Assembly: GCA_022829145.1 (NCBI GenBank)
Contig: CM040741.1
Span: 37,184,534-37,248,533 of the forward strand
Length of the DNA stretch: 64,000 nucleotides
Origin: Albula goreensis
Taxonomy: Eukaryota > Chordata > Actinopteri > Albuliformes > Albulidae
Reading direction: 5' to 3'
In this document: positions 38,571 through 50,972 of the stretch, piece after piece
How the letters are laid out: every line of letters starts with the position of its first letter
Numbering within the stretch: position 1 is the first letter of the stretch
The notes under the pieces: model-generated
The model's input: the letters and a program-made list of their open reading frames with translations, nothing else
Databases searched by the model: none
What the model was told of the DNA's origin: nothing
Translations under genes and position numbers: made by a program

Positions 38571-41500
38571 TCAGAGACATGGCAGAAGGCCCATAGATTA
38601 AATTGAATAGTAAAGAACTGTATAAGAACCCCTGCAATAGAATAGATAATAGTAATCAACAAACAGCAGACTGAAAAAGACAGACGACAGCTACTTTTCA
38701 ACACTGAAAGAGGGAATGTATTGAGAGAACCCTTTTATTTTACAAAATATTGTTTTTCAAATATGGTAATTAAAAAAATACACACATGTACGCACACATG
38801 CATGCATGCTAGTAATCATTTTTTCCTTAAACAACCAAATTCCTTCATTTAAGCATGCCATTATCCTTGATCGTGATCATCTCGATCAATGTGTAAGCAT
38901 GAAAAACTTATTTTAAGACGTTTACCTGCCTTTAAGATATATCACATTACTGTGATCATTGTTTCCATGGCACTTATCTCAGAGTTGGGGTTCCTTAGTA
39001 TCCTAGCAAAATTCCTAAGCTGTGTGTTTCTCTCTCTCGCTCTCTCTCTCAGCCACTTAGCCATCCCCCAGTGTAGGTGGCTCAATGATTCCTTCACTTT
39101 CCATCTCAAACAGATGTGTGTGCTCATTTTGGTTCAACAAGGCTTCTGCGCACTACTGCATAGCACATTGGTGGTGGCTGAAGTGATTCTCCTCCCTTCA
39201 CTGTATAGTGATTTGAGATCATGGGATCACATGCACTATTTAAAGGCAACCTAATATTGGCTTTTGATTGCTTATTGCGTATTTGTTTGGAGCATGCCAA
39301 TGTGTGCTTCTCATTGGCTAATGCAACTTCACCGTGAGTTTTGCTTTGGATGAGGATTGCAGATGCTACAGGTTAAAATGGCTAAGTCACCTTAGAAGTT
39401 TTTTTTTAGTAAGTAAGTAGAAGTCAGCAGGACCTTAGATGTTTTTTAGTGATGTAGAAGAAAATGACAGGTGAGATGATAACCAGTCTCATGTATAATT
39501 ATTAATAGAAAATATGTCCCTTATGTAACAAAACTTTGGCAACAGCTCAGCCAATGTTTATTCTTGAGACCGTCACAGATAAAACATGTTCACTTGGGAG
39601 CAAATGAACATGTGAGCTATCGAACGTATTTATTTATTAGAAATAAATAAACCGATTTTAGATTCTAATGAGAGGGTAACATATTGAATATAAAAGGTAT
39701 CGTAAGCAGTAGCTCATCTTGTATGCAGTTGTGATCATGTAGAAGTCTGTTTCTGAAATCCAATAATTGGATAGTTTTTGAATGAATACATACAAGTACA
39801 TTTTCTGTCTTTTTTTTCTTATGATCATGTATGAATATAAAAAATGTAGGTATATACCACCATCCTTCCATTCTGAGGTTGACTATCCCCCTTGGATTTT
39901 TTACAAATCGACCACTGAATATAACCATAAGTGTACCTATTGTTTTTCTCAAGAAATTACAAATTTCCAAAGAGTCATTTGAAAAAAGTAAGTGATCTCT
40001 GTGTTTGAGCTATGGTATCCTATACAAAATTACGAGGCTAATCTGTTGGAAACTGGTGCTTCCAAATCACTCAACACCAAATATGCGAAACAGTACATCC
40101 ACAAGTATTACAAATAAGGTTTTGATGGTAATCTAACTTTAAGCAACTGACAGCTATCCATGTCTGTCCTGGTGCAAAACTGTAAGTACCTCCCACACCA
40201 AAGCAAGTTCCCAGAGAATCATCCAATTACAACTATGGAAGGTGCATACATAACCTCAGCCCTGTGTGTCGCTAGTTGGATTCAAAACCTATTTCAAAGC
40301 CACAGAGAGCACAGCTAATCAAAATTCAGTCAACACCTGCCACCCTGCCAAATGATATGTCCTCATTTCAATATAGGCAGCAGTTCTAATAAGCCCCTGT
40401 ATGAGATTTTTGATCCATCCATTAAAAAGACATAGGATGCTAATCAGTTTAGCAGGAGAATCCGTCATGTGCCACGAACACCAAATGTGCATATTTTTCT
40501 GCAAATCATCCTCTGACAGACATACATCCATATTCATGTGATGCAGATGTCCATTTTTGAGCTTGACCAAGCACATCATTATCAAAAAGATGGTGCTTTT
40601 GGATTAATCCCTCTCATTACTCATAATAGCAATCTGGGGATTTAAAAAAAATGTATACTTTTGGGGAAAGGTTTTATTTTACATTCATGCCTTCATGTAG
40701 AAGTGTATCCTTAACAAGTTACAAGCAGAACTTAGCAGGTACATGGTGACTGGAACCATGGCCCACCTACCCATCCTTGCTTCTGGTTTGTTGCTGACTG
40801 ATAATCAAACACAGCCACTGACACAATCAGCTCACCTTAAGTAATTACCTACTTGTACCTCATTGGTCCATTGAGCTAACTGGTAGTGATGTTTGCTGCA
40901 TCCTGACCTATTTCATCCTGTAGCCAGCCACTAAACAACCAAGCAACAGCCTTTAAAAAGTGTTTGCATTTTGGGTGATATATTACCCACTACTGACATC
41001 CACATACAAATTTAGGCATTGCTGATATTGGCCTCAAAATGTCCAATTGCAACACCTAAAATGGAACAGAAGACAGTCGCAAGTATTTTGTTGTTTTTAG
41101 AGAAGGAGCTATTATTTAAAGTCTTAACAGTCTGATGATGCTCACAGATACACAGGATTTAGATACACAGACCTTATCCTGGTTATGGTCATATTATAGA
41201 ATAAATTTAAGTATTTACATGCCCAATTAACTTTTAATGAAACAGAAGCATTGAGAGAAGGATAAACTATGGTTATGGTTATAGTTATGTAAGGACATAC
41301 ATTTCACCTGGCAAAGCATTGTAAGGCATTGTAACCTATTGTAAATTAGACTATTTTAGTGGGACCAGTGGTGGAGATGGCCAGACAGTAAACACAGACA
41401 AAATGCTTACTACACCACTATGTAAACTTCCCCTACTCGTTCCTTGTATACCTCTTCATAATGGAATTTTGCTCAGGCAATATAATCTACCTTCATTCAA

Positions 41501-41581
41501 TTCATGATTCACAAAGGTTTTTTTTCTGCAGTTTGTATGTCATTTACACTCTTTCACAGATTCCAAACATACTTACCTTTA
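38571..41581. other. mostly unique non-coding DNA
   Basis: It contains a short impure CA/TG tract (38778-38812), a CT run (39028-39051) and the repeat tail at 39165-39250. Remaining sequence, including open frames 38889-39254 and 39665-39970 (minus), shows no recognisable protein. Confidence 0.45.
39165..39250 (+). repeat. decayed fish repeat tail (GTGGCTGAAGTGA..GAGATCATGGGAT)
   Basis: The series GGTGGTGGCTGAAGTGATTC, TCCCTTCACTGTATAG, TTGAGATCATGGGAT and GCACTATTTAAAGGCAA resembles the widespread fish repeat tail ending in a TTTGAGATCATGGGATGAAA..GCGCTATATAAATG-type sequence. Recognition is from memory of the consensus, so confidence is moderate and the repeat class is not assigned. Confidence 0.45.

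Positions 41582-41616
<35 letters not shown>
41582..41616. repeat. compound (CA)n(TA)n microsatellite
   Basis: A CA run passes directly into a TA run. Confidence 0.95.
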
Positions 41617-42250
41617 AATATATATAAAAAATCTAAAATACCATTTACCATTTGATTATTCTGCCAACCATTTGTCATTGACAGAGCTGACACGCTAACT
41701 GCTATTGACAAATGCTGCAATGGCTCTGACAAATGAATCCAAGTCATACTGCTTTTTCACCTCGGCAGGTGAAGTGCAGATACACCCTGATGGAAAATAA
41801 ATTTGTCATTCTTGTAATCTGTCGAAACAAATATCCATAGGGTCTTGCCGAGAACTGTTAGGAATAGGACTGTGAATGTGTATTTTATGAGTAATACTGA
41901 AAGCCTTTTTCCTCTAGAAATACTGAGAGATGAAAAATGAAATTGTTTTTGAAAAGAATCTATATCACAGTAATTGCTAACAGTTCTGTAAATCCTGTAT
42001 TGCAGAGCTAAGGGTCAAGAAAATAAAATGGTGAAGAGTAGCAGAGAATTTACTGTTGATAAATGTAGAGAATCTCACGACATTTTATTTCAGGGTTGCA
42101 AATGCATTCCGAGAATAAACACTTTTTGAGGTTCCAATTAAAGTTTTTGTCCATCGTAGCAGTTTTTTAAACCAGGTCAGAGCAGGTCCATTGTGTAACT
42201 GCCTATGTCTTTGTACTGAAGTGGAGTCTGATCACATTCTTCATTCCATC
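41617..42250. other. unique non-coding DNA
   Basis: Nothing recognised. Confidence 0.5.
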
Positions 42251-42410
42251 TAGTATGAAACTGTGAGAAGAGAGGGCGTGCCAGCAGTGAGTAGATATAC
42301 CAACTCTGGACAGATGCCGCTTTCACTCTGTTACATTATGCATTCATACGGTGAACGACAGTATGCAAACATCACTAATATATGTGAGACATGCCACTTC
42401 AATGTCCCAA
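42251..42410 (+). repeat. unclassified duplicated repeat, copy 1
   Basis: It starts TAGTATGAAACTG and shares GTGAGTAGAT, ACCAACTCTGGACAGATGC, GCTTTCAC, ACATTATGCATTCATA, GGTGAAYGACAGTAT and CAAACATC with 44711-44880 in the same order. The two copies differ by scattered substitutions and short gaps near the start. Confidence 0.85.
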
Positions 42411-43285
42411 ACAACTTAGGAGTAATGAGATTTAATAAAAGGGGTTGAATTATTTATTTTCGGTCAACTCCTTTTTGAATGAAATAATAATATTCACTGT
42501 ATAAGCAACTTGGACCTGTTTAGTTAGGGGGACATCAACAACTGCCTGAATTCTTGCTCCTTTTGAATTTGTGATCTGGAAACTAAAGGTGAAAGCTTAG
42601 GGGGCCTCCAGGTGGTTCATGTTTTAAGACATTCTTTTGGGAAGCAGGTGTGTGTCCTAGAACTAGGTGCCCGATACCCAGCTGTGCCATTATTGAGATA
42701 TGGTCATGGGTCTGCTTTTATTATCCAGCTATGGCCTGGCCCAGCCTCACCAGGGAAAGATGGTGGTTAAGCCCATTAAGTATGACACACTAAAACAGCT
42801 ATTTCTGGTATCTGGGCAACTGTAGATACATGAACCAAGTATATCCTCCAACGACTTGAGCTCAATGTAATTTATGGAGCTGGAGAGGAAGAGGGCTGCT
42901 AGGAGACTACTCATTTCGGCTGAGTTCAGAGTGGGACAGAATAGGAGAAAATCCAAAATGTAAAATAATAAGGTTTAATATATGTTAATTAAGCAGAATG
43001 TTAATTAAGTAGAATATTTCTGTTTACCATCATTGACCAAAGCTCTCTTTCTTGACCTAGACCCTTGCTGACAAAACCAGTGCCATTTGCAACTTTTCAT
43101 CATAAATGTTTGATTCAACATATTCAGAGTGGTGTGAAATTGATGGGCAGAAGCTAGTTTGTTTGTTTATCTCCTCCCACAGTTGTAGGTCTTCCAGTTT
43201 TCTTTTTTGAATTGCAAATACAGACTACTGCCACCTCCTGGTATGGAGAGTTATTTTCTCTCACACCAGTACAGAATGTATGTGC
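42411..43285. other. unique non-coding DNA
   Basis: Nothing recognised. Confidence 0.5.
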
Positions 43286-43293
43286 CTGTCAGC

Positions 43294-43707
43294 TAGGGCT
43301 GCATGATATATATTTTCAGCATTGTCATCGCGATGTGCGCATATGCAATAGTCACAGAGCAGGACGTGCAATGTCAAGTAAGGCAAATTAACTGAAACAC
43401 GTCATGCTACAACTTTTTGCTGCTTGATACTAAAGGAAAACTCATAAGGTTCTCATTTCCATTACTAATCTACAAGTGAAGTCTGTCTTATATAACATAA
43501 TTTACTCCATTTTAAGGGCATTTGGATACACAGAATTTGTTGCTAGTGAGTGACATGCAGGCTCTGCATGCACAGCGAACCACCAATCATGATCATTCTT
43601 GATCAATTTATCAAGCCATCAAAGCAGGCCCCTTTTTTCATATTGCAACATATATCGCAGAAAAAAATATTGCGATGTCAGTTTTTTTTCAATATCGTGC
43701 AGCCCTA
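43294..43707. mobile_element. hAT-type MITE with TAGGGCTGCAYGATAT ends
   Basis: The left end TAGGGCTGCATGATAT matches the reverse complement of the right end, TAGGGCTGCACGATAT, at 15 of 16 positions. Subterminal GTCATCGCGATGT on the left pairs with ATTGCGATGTC on the right. The octamer CTGTCAGC is next to the left end (43286-43293) and occurs again at 43715-43722, seven bases beyond the right end. It may be a displaced 8-bp target duplication. The TAGGGCTGCACGATAT terminus is common in fish non-autonomous hAT elements. No transposase is present in its 414 bases. Confidence 0.75.
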
Positions 43708-43722
43708 ATGACGGCTGTCAGC

Positions 43723-44710
43723 TGTAATCTTTGCTGTGCGTTCAAGTGCAATTTAATATGGGTGATGTAAGGTGATGTGAAGTGACTCAAAGTGATCTGA
43801 CAGTCGGCCTTGGTCACTGCTAGCTCTTTGAACTTGGCTTGGTGTGTCACAGCCAACAAACATATCTTAAATACACATGTGAGCCAGTACCGGATAAATG
43901 CAAAAAAAAAAAAATTCACCTAAAACCTGACTAAAAGACATGACGTCTGACATTCAGAAGATGGCTTAAGAGGAGCCAGGGGACAGGGGAAAGTTTTTAT
44001 ACATCTTTTCTAGATGTTGTTTGCTAAATTGAGAGCTGTTGTGGAAGTTCATGTGACTTGTAAAAATGGTCTTGGCCAGAGGCATTAAACCAGATGTAAT
44101 ACTAGTATTAAACTGGTTGAGCACATGTACAGGTGTCTCAAAGTGATTCCTGACTAGATTTGTTAACATTTAGCCTGTTCTGTAAGTTTCTAAGTGGGCC
44201 TGGATGAATCAATGTAATACAAACATATCTGTTTGCTGGGCAGTGTACAATCTCTTTGGGTTATATGCTCACTTTCATTGAGGAAAATAAATACTACATC
44301 AGGCAAATTATGTGAAAGTAGTTTGGAGACCCGTGCTCAGTTTAAAGATAAGGATACTGAAGACCCAACTGTAAAATCAACAGTACACTACTGCCCATCA
44401 TAATACTGTTCACCTTGCTAGTTCGCTAATCAAGCTAGCTAAATTAGCAGTTTATCAAAGAACGACATCAGTAAACACTACTCAAATAATTTGGTAAATA
44501 TAGCTAAACAGAAATATGCATTTATAAAGCTTGGAGATCAAAGGTATATGCAAGTAGACCACAGGGCAAGAGTCAGAGTAGTGGATTTCAAATGACAAAA
44601 ACTGACAAGCCATACCATGCATACTCTTAACTTGACATGCTGCAGGTTGATAGCAGCTAGCTACTCACTGCTGATGAGACAGAATGCAAGAAGGAAAGAC
44701 TGATGGGGGC
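43723..44710. other. unique non-coding DNA
   Basis: Nothing recognised. GCTAGTTCGCTAATCAAGC-type words (44417-44450) are reminiscent of MITE interiors. Confidence 0.4.
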
Positions 44711-44880
44711 TAGTATGAAACTGAGGAGAGAGGGTGAGCCAGGAGCCAGCTGAGACAGTGAGTAGATTTACCAACTCTGGACAGATGCTGCTTTCACGCA
44801 TCACATTACATTATGCATTCATATGGTGAATGACAGTATACAAACATCCCCAATGTATATGAAACATACCACTTTATTTC
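44711..44880 (+). repeat. unclassified duplicated repeat, copy 2
   Basis: Second copy of the segment at 42251-42410, in direct orientation 2.46 kb away. The sequences before and after the two copies do not match each other, so this is a dispersed repeat or a local duplication rather than one large tandem unit. Confidence 0.85.
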
Positions 44881-46920
44881 ATATAAACCAAGACGTTTTC
44901 ATATTTTTGATTACACAGTAGGATAGACCTTCATCACATCTTTAATATTCAGAAGTGGTTCAATGCTCTCAGTCAAATCACACCATAAAAAACAATTCCA
45001 TAAAACAAGTGTGCACTTCAGCTGCTGTGGAGATAGAATGTAATAACATAGCAAAATTGAGACCATGGGTAAATTTGAATAATTAACCAATTTTATGCCA
45101 TTGTTTAATTATGCATTTCAGTGGTTCAAATATCACACTTTTTGGGACCATAGTTTCATTTTTGCTGAATATTACTTACAATTAATCATGAATATTCTGC
45201 AGGTTACAATGGAAGGAAAAAAGCAGTTCATCCTTATAGACAATGTGCAAAGATTAATGCCTTAGCCTTACTTATTGTATTTGAAAAAAAGGTTATGAGC
45301 AAATATAACGCAAAGTTTCCAGAACTGACACAGCCAAACAAATTGTTACTACATATACATATGGTAATACATACACCCTATGCTATGTAAAAAGCCTGTT
45401 AGCATTGATGAGCGTAGTCCCTTAAATGAATGAAAAAAATGTGATATATTATATGTACTGTGCTAGCCACCTGTAAAAGGCAATTAAATGTCGCAGGCTT
45501 GCTCGTATTAATGAAAGGTTTGGCTCAAAGCTACTGTGCCAGAGAAGCATTCGTATTTTAAATAAAGTACTCGTTACTCATTCCTGCTCCTGCAATAGGT
45601 GTGGAACGACCCGATTGACTGACGCTCCCTGTCCAAGAAACATATGTTGACAGAGACAATTGTACTTAGAGCAAATATCCCGAGATTAATTTTGGTAGGT
45701 GGTTACATTTCAGAAAAGGTTGTGTTCAGTGACCTGTTACAGTATTTAATAGAACTCATTTCCACGCCAGACTGAGCGCCTGTACTGCGTTATATTTCAG
45801 CATATATACATTTCAGCTTGTGAGAACATATGCACCTACAGAGACCTTTCTTCTCACAAAAACAGATGATAATTTTGAATAAATGTAGAAAGTCGCAGAG
45901 GCTGCTGAATCGAATAATAATATTAATAACAATAATAAAAAAACAGAATCGAGTCATAAAGCGCAGAGAAAATAAACACTGAATCCAAACGCATCACATT
46001 TTGTAGAACTGCATGCCAGGCGTGTGTGCCTGTTGCTTTCAACATAAATGATTCTTTTAACAATGCATCGCCAATCAAAGGTTACAGTCAAACACGCATC
46101 CCTTACAGCACCATAAACCAGAATAGAATCTGCACAAACTTCAAATTTATATTTATTACCAAAACTACAGTCTGAAGAGCCATTAGCAGAAGTTGACATT
46201 CCACGTAGCTAGTTTTAGGTTATCCAACGAGGGAGAGAAAAACAACGGGTGACGTTTTTACTTCGAAATCAATCTCACATAGGAACTCTCCCCTTGTTCT
46301 TCAGTTGTTGCGGCAGTTAATAAATGTGGGGGTCATCATCATCCCTGAACCATTTAAGCACAGAAACAAGATGAAACTAAACAAAAATCTCAATTCACAC
46401 TAAGATCAGCTCGTAATCTCGAACTCACTCGCTGATACCATTCTTGTGAATCAGTGCAGACCGCAACAATATATTTGTGTAACTGTATTTAATGTTGAAT
46501 TATGCGTGTTCTCTTATGTTCTCTTCCCCTTATCTGTATCCTCATAACGCGGCTCGGTAAGGGATTCATTAAGGATGTTGGTTACTTTGCGAGGAAAGAG
46601 AAGATGCTGGGTACAATAGGCTGCTTCCTCGTATCCACAGTATAGGATCTGTCACGACAAACACACACTGCACCAACTTTTGAGACAGACAATTGTTACA
46701 CCAAAGAGCAGTCGCATATTTCGTGTTTGTCTCACATTGTATTTACTCACTGAAACGTAATTATTATAATGGAAAACAGATGCTTATGAAATCCAAATAA
46801 GTACTGCTGTAATGTCAAGCCACATCTGAAACAGATATGTGGATGTGGATGCAGGTTACATGACCCTTTACGTATAAATAGAGGGTAAATAAAGAGATAA
46901 GTCCGTTTTCGTTTCCCTAC
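44881..46920. other. non-coding DNA, presumed start of intron 1
   Basis: If the exon at 46921-47005 is real, this is the beginning of its first intron on the minus strand. The open frame at 45954-46199 (minus) starts MSTSANGSSD, but it has no splice-site or family support. Confidence 0.4.
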
Positions 46921-47005
46921 CTTTAGTTGTCTTAGGTATTGTGCCGAACGCAAGGAATGTGAAGACAACCAAACAGAAGTAACGTCCCTTCGAAAACTGT
47001 CCCAT
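46921..47005 (-). CDS. putative first coding exon with signal peptide
   Basis: Minus strand. The ATG (47005-47003) sits in a favourable context (G at -3, G at +4) and opens a frame reading MGQFSKGRYFCLVVFTFLAF, then GTIPKTTK. A basic n-region is followed by a hydrophobic core (about residues 10-20) and a short polar tail, which is the layout of a cleavable signal peptide or an N-terminal anchor. The codon for Lys28 is followed by G and the donor GTAGGG (AAAG|GTAGGG), which would split the next codon after its first base (phase 1), the usual phase for secreted and receptor genes. Upstream is a CpG-richer region with GC and CCAAT boxes. No downstream exon was found, so the protein family is unknown and no gene name is justified. 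A chance combination remains possible. Confidence 0.5.
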
Positions 47006-47345
47006 TGCCGTTAACGTGTTCTTCCCTTCTTCCCCAAGTCAACCGGGGGAGATGGTCCCTGTGTTCACACATTTATCATCGCTGGTATTGTGACAGTCAC
47101 AAGTTCCTCTGTTATTTGTCGTTTTCTGATCAGGTCAGCCGGTTTGACTTTCTTGCACCAACCTGGTGACTCAAATAACATTTGCTGTTTCACTGGAACT
47201 CGTAGTGTGCTCGCCTCAGAGCCATGAGGCACTCTCCAATTCTTCCTTCAATTACCAACACGGCATGGATGTGCCGTGGAGTGAAATAATTTAACCAGCG
47301 CAGCTAGCCAATGGCGCAACGCGATGGGCGGGGATGAGGGACTTC
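47006..47345 (-). promoter_or_regulatory. putative CpG-rich promoter and 5' UTR
   Basis: Upstream of the putative exon on the minus strand. A CCAAT box (AGCCAATGG at 47306-47314, plus-strand orientation) and a GGGCGGGG SP1-type GC box (47325-47332) lie together about 300 bases from the ATG. CpGs are more frequent here and on to about 47770 than in the rest of the window, and no TATA box is evident. The presumed leader contains short upstream ORFs, for example an 11-codon one at 47225-47190 (minus). The same boxes could also serve a transcript going right. Confidence 0.4.
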
Positions 47346-50230
47346 GGTTCTCTGTTTAGGGGAGTCAGGTGTCCAGAACGGTTAGATCTGATGAAGAGTG
47401 ACACAAGAAATTCTAGAAATGCGCAAATATGTCATCTGTCAATACAACACTGGTTCGAGCTAAAACTCCTTGCAACAGCGTCGTATATACCTAACGTTTA
47501 AAATTCCTTTAAAAGATGCTTAGAGCGTATGGAAACATTTCGTCCTCGAAGCGTGGGACGATGAAGATGGATCATGTTAATTTGTATGCCATACAACCGA
47601 ACATATTCATTTAAGGTATTGATTGTCTAAGAATGCAATGCGGGTTCTGATACAGAAAATACATTTTAAAAACTATTAGCCAAGAGGATGATATCGTCCC
47701 TGGGCACTTAGGCGCGAGCAGTCTGAAGAGAAAAGTTCGGAAGACGCGGTCTAACCAGTGCAGAGTAATACACACGGACGAAGAGCGCAGTTAATTGAGA
47801 TTTAAATGGACTCTTGTTTATTGAAAATATATGCATGTGCTGAGGGAATGCGGCATAAATGCAATCATGCGATTTGAGAGGTCTTTGCCTTTGCGTTGCT
47901 CATTGACAAGTACTGTAAAAGGCAGGATCTTATCCCACTGTGAAATATATACTTATTTAAGGCACTCTAGGAAGTTGTCATGCTGTTAAAAAAATAATCA
48001 AGTGCATACCCAAGCCCTCGTAAACACAAATCTTCATTCCACTACAATAGTGACGTGGTGGAGCAAATATTTGACTTTTTTATTCATTTATGTGTTTATT
48101 TATTCATTTATGCAGTTGGGAAAAGTGCTATTTTAGAATATGGAGAAATATCTTCAAAGCATATTGTGTTTGCTTCAGAGGGAACAGATTAAATATTTGT
48201 TTTTGGAGGTGTGTTTTTTTTTCTTCTTTTTGATGGTGCTCTGGTTCTTCTCTGTCATGGTGTAATATGGTATCAGTTTCTCAGCAACTTTAACAAACAG
48301 GCTTCAGCATTTGTATTGCAGCACATGACAGGACCTTTCACATCTACCCTCTGCAGCATGCAGAATTAAGCAAACATGAAATTCAGTCATTTGTGCTGAT
48401 TTCACAGGTCATGCAGTCAGTGGGTGAACTGCACATTCTTTGAGCAAACAGAAAAATAATGCCCATCATATTAAAGGGATAGCTGAGGGAGACCCCCCTA
48501 TCTTTGCAAATATTGTGCTACCAGCACTGGCTACCAGCCACATTAGTATTCCATTGAAATCATTATTCCTTAACCTTCTCCTACACAATTATAACAGTCG
48601 TGATGATTTGAAGTTTTACTTTCTTGTCCAAGTCAGAGATCAGACGACTGGATTTTGCTAAGTGCTTAACAGCATCTTTAATGATAGACAGATTGAGCTT
48701 AACATATTCTTTGTGCCTTTTGCTGAGGGCACAAAAAGAATGAGAAAGAAGTCATTGTCAATGTGCTATTCTCCAAGCGTGGTAATCTCTCATTTTCTAA
48801 GTGACCCATCATTTTATATGTACATTTGACCCACTAACATTAAAGTTTTCACTGTGCAAGTTAGGTGGAGACACTTTATTACTGTTGAAAGAATATTTAA
48901 TGCATTGTCTGATGTCTTTGACACAGTTAATGGATGTGGTGGCTCTGTCTCCACTGTTCCACTGTAAATAAATTGACAGGGCATGACCGTGGCAACCTCA
49001 CAGTTGTTTGCCTCAATGTCCCGATGCTTATCAAACCCTTCCAATGATTTTCACATGCAGTCTTTTGGTCCTGATTTATTGCTACAGATATGTTTTTAAT
49101 ACATCGTTTATCTGATTTTCTGACCAGTAAGCAGTAGAACATTGTCAGTGTTCAGGGTGGGCTGAAAGGGCCTGCGCTTTTCAAAGCACTGTAGTTTGTC
49201 TTTAATGTATGTATTGCATGGAGGTAAACACTAATTTCTTCGATGGGACATGAATAAAATCAACAAATGATGAGTGCTTTGACTCTACAATAGGATTATA
49301 TTGCCTGAAGGCTAAGTCTGCTTGAAGGAATACTGTACTGTAGGTCCCAGCCAATCGGAGCACTGTTACAGATAAGCCAGGCCAAATATGCATACAGATG
49401 CAATGCTACAAGGGTAAGGGTAACCATGCAGCACTGGATATGAGTCTCATGATGTTGTGCCATTCAGGAACTTAAATTCCACTGACATGCAATTTTTTGA
49501 CAACCCTTTGTGGTTTTTGGGTAGGGCGAGGAGGGAAACTATATCATCATGTTCCTGTCAAAAATGGTGTCTTTGGCAATGTATTTTATAAGCTCAACTA
49601 GCAGAATAGAAGGGAGATTGGATCAAAGCAAGGAGCTGTCTGGCCTTAACTTTCAGTGCTTCTTTTGACGCAATGCCCAGCACTTTCCATCTAATTCAGC
49701 TTCAAAAAAAAGAGAGTGTTTATGTCAGTAGCAGATTCGGGATTCGTTTTAATATCAAGCCATATGCTGCTAATCCACAACTCCATCACTACTGCAAATC
49801 ACAATTTAAATTAAAAAAGGGGGAAAAATTGGGTTGCGGTAGACCACATACCCATCGTAAATCAAAACATAGTAATGACTCCCGTTGTAATCAATAACCA
49901 TTTAAGACAGCATAGATGTGAAATGAAAAATGAATGCGATCAGGGCAAGTCTCAAACTAAGTTCAAATGACCTGTCACTTCATTCTTGCCTTGGAGTTTG
50001 AATATGTGTGAACTTTGATGTTGTATTTCTTAATGAGTCTTGCTTTAAGCTGCATATGAGAACTGGATTCCATCCATTCTCAAGATTAGAAAGATTGACA
50101 CAACACCATCTTAATGCCCAATTGGAGCAAATATGCATTTGCAACCTACATTTGCATATAGTTACTACTTAAGTGCAATCCCAGCCTGCAATCTCCCTTC
50201 TCAAATTTTAGCTGGTGACTATTTTCTTGC
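47346..50230. other. unique non-coding DNA
   Basis: No gene was recognised. The 47350-47800 part is CpG-richer and belongs with the putative promoter. Sequence beyond is ordinary A+T-rich DNA with short T and A runs. Confidence 0.45.
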
Positions 50231-50316
50231 ATGCCGGAGTAACCATCTGCAGGCAGAAAAAGCACCACTATGAGGATGGACGTTGTTGGAAGACACAGAA
50301 CTTCAATGCTGTGCCA

Positions 50317-50638
50317 ATGAAGCAGTGCAAAGTGTGCAGTGTAGCCATAGAGGATACAGATACTCGCACTGCTTGTTATATGTGCCTTGGAAAAGAGCAA
50401 ACTCTCCAAGCCTTAACTAGGGTTGCCTGCACAATGCCCTGCGCTCTCAAGAGGACAGATCTGACCCCCGTGTCAGCTAGGCTGCGGCTGACACCGCCCC
50501 TCTGTAAGAGGCACACCTGTCTCACCGATAGCTCCGCAGATAACGGCAAAGGCCTCGCGCTCCACAATGGCAACCAGGAGATGGTTCCGGAGGATCAGCT
50601 AGCTCCCTCTGGCCTTGTTGCCATCCTTGCAGTAACAG
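50317..50638 (+). pseudogene. DIRS gag-like fragment
   Basis: The frame starts MKQCKVCSVAIEDTDTRTAC and continues YMCLGKEQTLQALTR. The pattern C-x2-C ... D-x-H/T ... C-x2-CLG-x-E-x(4)-AL is typical of the N-terminal Cys-rich part of DIRS ORF1 proteins. The frame is open until the TTAA at 50639-50642, where the piggyBac element is inserted, and resumes on the other side. Gag-type proteins package the element's RNA; this copy is truncated and dead. Confidence 0.65.
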
Positions 50639-50972
50639 TTAACCCTCCTATGATGTTCGGGTCAAATCTGACCGATTTACAACTTCATAAGGTCATAAAA
50701 AATTTATTTTTTCTCTGATTACCCCAAGGCCTGATGATATCCTCCATACTAGATAGTTGAACATATAAACTTTTTGATCACCACATTCTCTGAATTTTCA
50801 GTGGTTTAATCAACTTTGTAGCACCTGTGGTGTTCCCGGTCAAAAGTGACCGGCATAGATAATGAATGGGTAATACTAGATTATTTTCATTTCTTTCCAT
50901 CCACACCAACAAAAAGACACACACACACATACACACACATATCCATGTGAATCACACATTTCAGATTGAAGA

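Noticed and set aside
38889-39254. 121-codon hydrophobic open frame
   Set aside because: It runs through a CT simple repeat and the tail of an interspersed repeat; the Leu/Ser richness reflects composition.
45954-46199. 81-codon frame starting MSTSANGSSD near the putative exon 1
   Set aside because: No acceptor or donor that would join it to 46921 in phase, and no family resemblance.
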